Source: Treponema sp. Marseille-Q4130 (lineage in GTDB: Bacteria; Spirochaetota; Spirochaetia; Treponematales; Treponemataceae). Taken from it: a stretch of 64,000 bases of DNA. The position numbers and the translations under genes were made by a program. This document shows, piece after piece, positions 58,934 through 64,000 of the stretch; the stretch's first letter is position 1, and the number at the start of each line of letters is the position of its first letter. The notes beneath the pieces were generated by a model. That model was not told the origin of the DNA. It saw only the letters and a program-made list of their open reading frames with translations, and ran no database searches. The stretch covers positions 186,001-250,000 of the forward strand of contig NZ_JACSET010000004.1 in assembly GCF_014334325.1 (NCBI RefSeq), in the 5' to 3' direction.

Positions 58934-60428
58934 AACCGCCGCCCGATTCCGGCCGCGCATACGTTTCGCGCGAAAGCGTACCGACTATCCGCTTATCGAT
59001 TTTCGAATAAGATGCGACCGCAAAATAATAAATCGTTCCGTTTTTGAGATTCGTGAGGGTCATCGATTTCATAAATCCCGCATCGACCGGAGATGCGCCT
59101 TCCCGGGCGATGCGTCCGAGGTATTCGCCGGGCCTCGTGCCGTAGTAGACGTAATAACCTCCTGCGCTTTCATCGACGGAATGCGACCACGAAAGCGTTA
59201 CGCTCCCGTCACCGGAAGCCGCTTTTACGGTAAAAGGAGGAAGCGGCGAAGGAGGCACCGTATAATCGATATCGATCTGCGTAAGCGACGGCGTGCGGGA
59301 TCCGTTTCCGTCGGGATAAAGATCTGCGGCTATTTGAAAATACAAACCGTTTACGTCCGAAATCGCTTCTCCGCTTTGCACGGGACGCCACGCGGGATAC
59401 GAATCCGTCCAGCCGAAAATATTGTCGCCGCTTCGCACATAGAGACGAACTGCCGTTTGCTCGGGCTCGCTCGTCACCGCCGTCACGGAATTGAGGGAAG
59501 AGCCGACCGACGTCAAAAGCGGCTGCGTTTCTATCCGCCCCCCCGATACGCGGTACTTCGTATATCCGAGGGCCGACGCGTTTTCCGATTTTTGCCGCAT
59601 CGCCTCGTCGTAAGTTCCCTTTTGTATGCGAAAGTCGTCGATGCTTCCCGTAAACTTTCGGCACAGTTCGATATCCGCAGGCACTCCGAAATACGCCGGA
59701 TACACCGAACCCGATGCGCGGCCGGTCGACGTAACGTAGGCGATCGCTTCGAGCATGCCGTTCACGCGGTATTCGATGTGTCCGCTTTCTTCATCGAAAG
59801 CGATCGAGTGGTGCGCCCAGGTTCCGGGGATCAGCGTCGTAATACCCGAAAGCGTTACATCTCCTTTATCGTATCCGTCGAAGAGATTCGAAAACGTCCA
59901 CGAAAGATGATTTTGATAAAAAGATGCCGTAATCATCTGGTATACGACGTTCCGCCCGATGCTGCGCGATGATCTCCAATTAAAGACGACTTCACCGTTT
60001 TCCGCGACTGAGGGCAAAAGCCAAAACTCTATGTAAAACGACGGAGCGGGTCCTTCCGTACCGAAAAGCGAGCCCGCATTTCCGCGAATCGATATGCCGC
60101 CCGTACCGCGAGCGAGAGCCGCTCCCTTGCCCATAGCCGATTTTCCCGAAAGCAAAAGCGCGTTTTTGCTCACAGTGTAATGTCCCGTCCTATCCGAAAA
60201 CGGCAGAGCATCGAAATCAAAAAGAGTGTCCGTCATCGCGTCCTGAACACGGCTGTCGGTGGCAAGCTCGATACACGGATAACCGAAGCGCCCGGTCCCC
60301 TCCGCGACACCTCTGCGTACCGAAAGCTTCGACCAGCCTTCGCTTCCGCCGATCGTCATCGAATCGGCAAAAGCGGAACGGATACACAAAGAAGCCGAAA
60401 GCGCGTACAATAAAACGCACGCGCGCAA
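58923..60428 (-). CDS. Secreted LamG-like/FN3 protein
   Basis: 501 residues if started at the TTG at 60428, which gives a clean signal peptide (MRACVLLYALSASLCIRSAF-A) and has GAGG nine bases ahead. An open frame extends to 60623 but that part is Arg/Ala-rich, coded by an imperfect 33-36 bp repeat. The mature protein has a concanavalin-like LamG domain (about 125-290: PSFYIEFWLLPSVAENGEVV, FTGSIDDFRIQKGTYDEAM), then a beta region and a fibronectin-III module (FTVKAASGDGSVTLSWSHS, AGGYYVYYGTRPGEYLGRIA). It is probably a periplasmic or surface protein; ligand unknown. The downstream TPR gene overlaps by 11 bp. Confidence 0.75.
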   Translation of the reverse strand: MRACVLLYALSASLCIRSAFADSMTIGGSEGWSKLSVRRGVAEGTGRFGYPCIELATDSRVQDAMTDTLFDFDALPFSDRTGHYTVSKNALLLSGKSAMGKGAALARGTGGISIRGNAGSLFGTEGPAPSFYIEFWLLPSVAENGEVVFNWRSSRSIGRNVVYQMITASFYQNHLSWTFSNLFDGYDKGDVTLSGITTLIPGTWAHHSIAFDEESGHIEYRVNGMLEAIAYVTSTGRASGSVYPAYFGVPADIELCRKFTGSIDDFRIQKGTYDEAMRQKSENASALGYTKYRVSGGRIETQPLLTSVGSSLNSVTAVTSEPEQTAVRLYVRSGDNIFGWTDSYPAWRPVQSGEAISDVNGLYFQIAADLYPDGNGSRTPSLTQIDIDYTVPPSPLPPFTVKAASGDGSVTLSWSHSVDESAGGYYVYYGTRPGEYLGRIAREGASPVDAGFMKSMTLTNLKNGTIYYFAVASYSKIDKRIVGTLSRETYARPESGGGYGK

Positions 60429-60444
60429 GCGAAGCGTCCTCGAA

Positions 60445-60592
60445 AAGGCAAATGCATACGCCGGACGAAGAGCGCCCGATAAAGCGAAAGCGCGCACCGT
60501 ATGAAGCGCCCGCGAAGCGGCAAGCGTGCGCACCGGACGAAGAACGAAAGCGGCAAATGCACGTACTGGACGAAGCGCGGATAAAATCGTTA
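60445..60592. repeat. Imperfect 33-36 bp tandem repeat, about four units
   Basis: Four successive units with the core GCACCGGACGAAG or close variants (CATACGCCGGACGAAG, GCACCGTATGAAG, GCACCGGACGAAG, GTACTGGACGAAG), spaced 36, 36 and 33 bases. They lie between the uvrC promoter region and the start of the LamG gene, on the 5' side of both. Confidence 0.65.
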
Positions 60593-60624
60593 TTTTTTTA
60601 TTATACGGAATACACATAGGCACT

Positions 60625-62697
60625 ATGGCAAAAGCGGTACGGGAAATACTACACGAAACGGCATTACAAGCCCCCTCTTCAAGCGGCGTCTACCTGTGGC
60701 GGAACCGGCAGGGAGATGTCATCTATGTCGGCAAAGCGAAAAATCTGAAAAACCGCCTCACCTCGTATTTTTCCGGCAGCAAAGACATCAAAACGAAACT
60801 GCTCGTCGCGCACGCCGATTCGATCGAGTATATCACAACGGCAAACGAATACGAAGCCTTTCTGCTCGAAAACAATCTTATTAAAAAACACAATCCGCGC
60901 TACAACATCGATTTGAAAGACGGCAAATCCTATCCCGTTCTGCGGATCACGAACGAAGAATTTCCGCGCGTCATCAAAACGCGGCGCGTCCTCGAAGACG
61001 GATCGACCTATTTCGGCCCCTACCCCGATGCGGGCGCACTCGACACGTTTATCGACACGCTCTATCGCATCTACCCCGTGCGTCGGTGCAAAACGCTCAA
61101 AAAACGCGATGCCCCCTGCCTCTACTACCACATCGGCCGATGCGAGGCTCCCTGCTGCAAAAAAATTTCGCACGACGCCTATACCGAATACATCGGCGAA
61201 ATCGCAAGCCTTCTTGAGGGAAAAGGAGACGACACCCTAAAAAAAATAAAGGCGGAAATGCAAAAGGCATCGGAAAATCTCAACTTCGAAAAAGCCGCGC
61301 GACTGAGAGACGGACTTTCAGCTCTTTCGATCATGCAAAAACAGAACATCGTCCAAACTTTCGACGGAGACGACCGCGACTATATCGCCTATTGGAGGGA
61401 AGGAGAACTCGTAAGTTTTACCGTCTTGAAACTCCGCGGAGGAAAAATCGAAGGACGCGGCAACTACCGCACCGTAAGCTTGAACGAAGACGCGGAACTC
61501 ATCGGAGAATTTTTCAACGCATACTACACCGACAAAGCCGAAGTACCCCCGCACATCTACGTACCGGATTTATTAATTAATAATTTATCCGACATTGAAA
61601 ATTCTCATACCGATACGGGGAAGAGCTCTCCCCCGCGCTCGCACACGGTTGCTCGCTCCCCCTCCAGCGGGGGCACCCCGCAACTCCCCGATCGAAGCGT
61701 CGCTTTTCTCTCGCCGGATGAGCTTGCAAGGTGGTTTTCCGAAACGCTCGGCGCCGAAACCGAAGTCGTTCCCCTTTCCGACGCAGGCGAAAACGCAAAA
61801 TACCACACGGCAGCCATCAATATGGCAAAGCAAAACGCGCATGAAGATATCGTGCGGCGCCTGCGCGAACGGGGTGACATACCCGCGCTCGAAGAACTCA
61901 AAACGCTCCTCGCCCTCGACACGCTTCCCGTGCGCATCGAAGGATTCGACATCGCGCATATCGGCGGAAAATTCCCCGTCGCAAGTTTAATCAGCTTTTA
62001 CAACGGCAACCCCGACAAAAAAAACTACCGTTATTTCCGTCTCAAAACGACCGACGGCATCATCGACGACTTCGCATCCATGCGGGAAGCGACGAGCAGA
62101 CGCTATACGAGACTTTTGAACGAAGGACGGGAGCTGCCCGATCTCCTGCTCATAGACGGCGGCATCGGACAGGTGAACGCAGTGCAGAGCGTACTCACAT
62201 CGCTCGGCATCGACATCCCGATCGCGGGACTTGCCGAAAAAAACGAAGAAATCTACCGGCCCGGCAACAGTGCGCCCATCGTGCTCCCGCGCAGAAGCGA
62301 CGCGCTCCGCCTGCTCCAGCGCGTAAGAGATGAAACGCACCGCTTTGCGACGAGCAAAAACCAGCGCCTCCGCACCAAAGAAAATACCGTAAGCATCTTT
62401 CTCGAACTTCCCGGCGTCGGCGAAAAGCGGGCACGCACATTGATAAAAACCTTTACGACGCTCGAAAACCTCGCAGGCGCGGATACGGAAAGCGTCGCAA
62501 AAGTGCTCGGCATGAGTACGGACGAAGCGGAAAACATTGCGCGGGAAGCGAAAAAGCTCAACGATACACGGAAAGAAAAAAAAGCGAAACAAATCGAATC
62601 GCTCGAAAGCTCCGGTACGACCGCGCAAAAAGCCGCAGCAGCGCACTACATCGACAGCCTTGCCCGCGCCGCCCTCGACGGAAGCGATACCGAATAA
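60625..62697 (+). CDS. uvrC: UvrABC system protein C, with an in-frame repeat insertion
   Basis: 690 residues from the ATG at 60625. GIY-YIG nuclease domain (about 15-95: SSGVYLWRNRQGDVIYVGKA), Cys-rich linker (CLYYHIGRCEAPCCKKIS), UVR motif near 205-235, RNase-H-like endonuclease domain (EGFDIAHIGGKFPVASLISF, DLLLIDGGIGQVNAVQSVL) and C-terminal HhH motifs. It makes both cuts around UvrB-bound lesions. UvrC is usually about 600 residues. Here residues of about 330-355 (GKSSPPRSHTVARSPSSGGT and neighbours) are coded by a 74-bp repeat also found between genes at 35750-35822. The AT-rich codons just before it (PDLLINNLSDIEN) differ from the rest of the gene. Confidence 0.95.
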   Translation: MAKAVREILHETALQAPSSSGVYLWRNRQGDVIYVGKAKNLKNRLTSYFSGSKDIKTKLLVAHADSIEYITTANEYEAFLLENNLIKKHNPRYNIDLKDGKSYPVLRITNEEFPRVIKTRRVLEDGSTYFGPYPDAGALDTFIDTLYRIYPVRRCKTLKKRDAPCLYYHIGRCEAPCCKKISHDAYTEYIGEIASLLEGKGDDTLKKIKAEMQKASENLNFEKAARLRDGLSALSIMQKQNIVQTFDGDDRDYIAYWREGELVSFTVLKLRGGKIEGRGNYRTVSLNEDAELIGEFFNAYYTDKAEVPPHIYVPDLLINNLSDIENSHTDTGKSSPPRSHTVARSPSSGGTPQLPDRSVAFLSPDELARWFSETLGAETEVVPLSDAGENAKYHTAAINMAKQNAHEDIVRRLRERGDIPALEELKTLLALDTLPVRIEGFDIAHIGGKFPVASLISFYNGNPDKKNYRYFRLKTTDGIIDDFASMREATSRRYTRLLNEGRELPDLLLIDGGIGQVNAVQSVLTSLGIDIPIAGLAEKNEEIYRPGNSAPIVLPRRSDALRLLQRVRDETHRFATSKNQRLRTKENTVSIFLELPGVGEKRARTLIKTFTTLENLAGADTESVAKVLGMSTDEAENIAREAKKLNDTRKEKKAKQIESLESSGTTAQKAAAAHYIDSLARAALDGSDTE
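61617..61690 (+). repeat. GC-rich palindromic repeat inside uvrC
   Basis: 74 bp within the coding frame, aligning end to end with the reverse complement of 35750-35822 at about three quarters of positions. GGGGAA at the left end, GGTTGC in the centre and CACCCCGCAACTCCCCG at the right end are shared. The frame stays open across it. Confidence 0.8.
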
Positions 62698-62854
62698 AGG
62701 CAGGCTATCGCCGAAAGTGCAGCCGATTTTTTACAGTACGCATTGTTTTCCGCAAATATAATTTCAGCCGCCCTTGCCGTACCGCCCGATTGTAGAAAAT
62801 GCGATTTTCCCTATAATGTATACGGTCGCATAAAAATTATTAAGGAAATCACAC

Positions 62855-63157
62855 ATGGAATACATTTTCGATAAAGAGGGAAACCCGCTCGGCGTCGTAC
62901 AAGGCGCATACATCCGCGACATGGAAGGAAATCCCGTCGGACAGCTCAAGGGCGAACACGTCCATAAACTGAGCGGAGGCTATGTCGGAGAACTCAAAGA
63001 CGGCATGATTTTGGATATGCACAAAGGCAACCTCGGAAACGCAGGCTATGCCGAAAATCCGGGAAAGGGTATGCATCCCATGTCACACTCTCCGCGACCT
63101 CCGGTGCGCACCGTATTCGAAGACGCGTGGGAAAGATTATTTGACGATGGACTGTAA
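62855..63157 (+). CDS. Small beta-repeat protein (4-fold beta flower type)
   Basis: 100 residues with an AAGGAAAT site before the ATG. Four short similar beta units are visible: YIFDKEGNPLGVVQGAYIRD, MEGNPVGQLKGEHVHKL, GGYVGELKDGMILDM and GNLGNAGYAENPG. This internal symmetry matches small four-fold beta flower or MORN-like proteins of unknown role. No signal or membrane segment. It follows uvrC by about 160 bases and may have its own promoter. Confidence 0.75.
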   Translation: MEYIFDKEGNPLGVVQGAYIRDMEGNPVGQLKGEHVHKLSGGYVGELKDGMILDMHKGNLGNAGYAENPGKGMHPMSHSPRPPVRTVFEDAWERLFDDGL

Positions 63158-63379
63158 GGCGACGTCCGACGGCATCCGTAAGATAGCGTTCGCGCATTAT
63201 GAAGCGGTAAATTCAAGTATGTGATAAAAGATTGGAAGAATATAAGTTTTCTTTGATTTTGAAATACTCAGCTGTGACAACTCATAATGCAAGGTCTGTT
63301 GTTTTATGCTATAATCAGAAAAAAGTAACGGAGATATTAATCGAATGTAAGTTCAAAAACTTGCGCTTGGACAATAAAA

Positions 63380-63925
63380 GTGATTAAATTAATAATTAAT
63401 ATTTTTATTTTAATTTTAATAATACTCTTTCAATCTTTTACAAGAAAAAAGAAAATCGTAAAATGCAAAGAAAATCCAGACATAATCATTCAAAACGCGA
63501 TCCGTGAATTGCTGCTCTCTAAAAATGAATCACAAATCCATATATGCGGAAAAGGCAAAAATGAAACGATAACGCTGAAAAGGAAAACAAACGGAATTTT
63601 TATATATTGGATATCATCATCGACAAATGATGATACCGTACACAAAGAGCTTTTCGAAATTAAAACATTTTTGGATGAAAAAGGCTTTATGTATAATTCT
63701 AAAATCACTATCGATACACTGGATGCATTAAAACCGTATGAGTATATAGTGGAATATTTTGACGATATTCATGCAAATACGGGAGAAAACGGGCAAGATA
63801 TATTTACGTTATTACGGGAATATTTTAGAATAGTATTGCGGATAACGGATTTACGCAGCCTGACAATCGATAAAAGACATATGAAAGGAAAGGCAGGCAA
63901 ACAAAGAACCGCGCTCACGCACTAA
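63380..63925 (+). CDS. AT-rich hypothetical protein with N-terminal membrane anchor
   Basis: 181 residues starting with GTG at 63380 (MIKLIINIFILILIILFQSF). One hydrophobic segment (2-20) precedes a soluble alpha/beta region (KENPDIIIQNAIRELLLSKN, DETVHKELF-like segment written DDTVHKELFEIKTFLDEKG). It is strongly AT-rich compared with uvrC and lacks a strong ribosome site. The family is not recognised. The gap 63158-63379 before it holds no other gene. Confidence 0.65.
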   Translation: MIKLIINIFILILIILFQSFTRKKKIVKCKENPDIIIQNAIRELLLSKNESQIHICGKGKNETITLKRKTNGIFIYWISSSTNDDTVHKELFEIKTFLDEKGFMYNSKITIDTLDALKPYEYIVEYFDDIHANTGENGQDIFTLLREYFRIVLRITDLRSLTIDKRHMKGKAGKQRTALTH

Positions 63926-63964
63926 TGCATAGGGCAGACACACAGGTTATTAAGGCAGGAAAAA

Positions 63965-64000
63965 ATGAATAAAAAGCGCTTTTCAATTTGTATTTTGACG
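63965..64000 (+). CDS. Start of a further gene, cut by the window edge
   Basis: ATG at 63965 with AGGA seven bases upstream, followed by eleven open codons (MNKKRFSICILT). The Lys/Arg start and following hydrophobic residues suggest a signal peptide. Nothing more can be said. Confidence 0.5.
   Translation, partial: MNKKRFSICILT

Overview
This window looks like chromosomal DNA of a spirochaete of the genus Treponema, probably a host-associated species with mid-range GC. The support is a class I (archaeal-type) lysyl-tRNA synthetase, a sodium-pump oxaloacetate decarboxylase set, a Tvp-like lipoprotein with a diversity-generating-retroelement (DGR) style variable C-terminus, and an IdeS/Mac-family cysteine protease lipoprotein of the kind known from T. 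denticola. Species is not determined. No rRNA, CRISPR array, intact transposase or prophage was seen.

Layout. 1-4.4 kb: a cut-off hypothetical gene, a large membrane protein, dinB and an AT-rich patch. 4.7-11.1 kb: tRNA-Val, an oxidoreductase and a small membrane protein, then a DeoR regulator, a DUF1537 kinase, a PdxA-type dehydrogenase and a GntP permease. These last four read as a four-carbon sugar-acid (D-threonate type) catabolic operon. 11.4-13.4 kb: tRNA-Pro, rubredoxin, a YwlG-like protein and an alpha/beta hydrolase. 13.6-21.6 kb: a complete Opp/Dpp peptide ABC transporter followed by a dipeptide-epimerase-like enzyme and a transglutaminase-like protein, probably for uptake and processing of (murein?) peptides. 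21.9-29 kb (minus strand): an ankyrin-repeat protein, oadGAB and lysC-dapB.

29-35.5 kb is an accessory region rich in repeats. It holds a decayed Avd-like gene, a small gene, a Tvp-like lipoprotein with a lectin-fold variable tail, an HU-like/DUF4469 gene, a 23-bp palindromic repeat array, thirteen copies of an 8-bp repeat, and an Rpn nuclease gene with a truncated tandem copy. 36-45.9 kb is mostly housekeeping: mgtE, a peptidase E relative, a WYL regulator, a secreted esterase, prfA-prmC, an RlmM-like methyltransferase, a PilZ protein and lysS. 46-50.7 kb: Mn-dependent pyrophosphatase flanked by two copies of a dispersed element, a second Rpn-family gene and galK. 50.8-54.3 kb: two AT-rich lipoprotein genes, one interrupted at a nine-base homopolymer, the other the IdeS-like protease. 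54.5-64 kb: tRNA-Leu, aminopeptidase P, a TPR giant, a LamG/FN3 secreted protein, uvrC carrying an in-frame repeat insertion, and small hypotheticals.

The signals most worth following are: (i) the Rpn genes, each with an internal Shine-Dalgarno and start that would make a C-terminal small protein (intragenic antitoxin), one truncated copy keeping only that part; (ii) the DGR-type variable lipoprotein with no reverse transcriptase nearby; (iii) a three-copy dispersed element whose hairpin stems differ by compensatory changes; (iv) an unrelated repeat family inserted in frame in uvrC; (v) the IdeS-like protease, which seems to be read from a leaderless mRNA.
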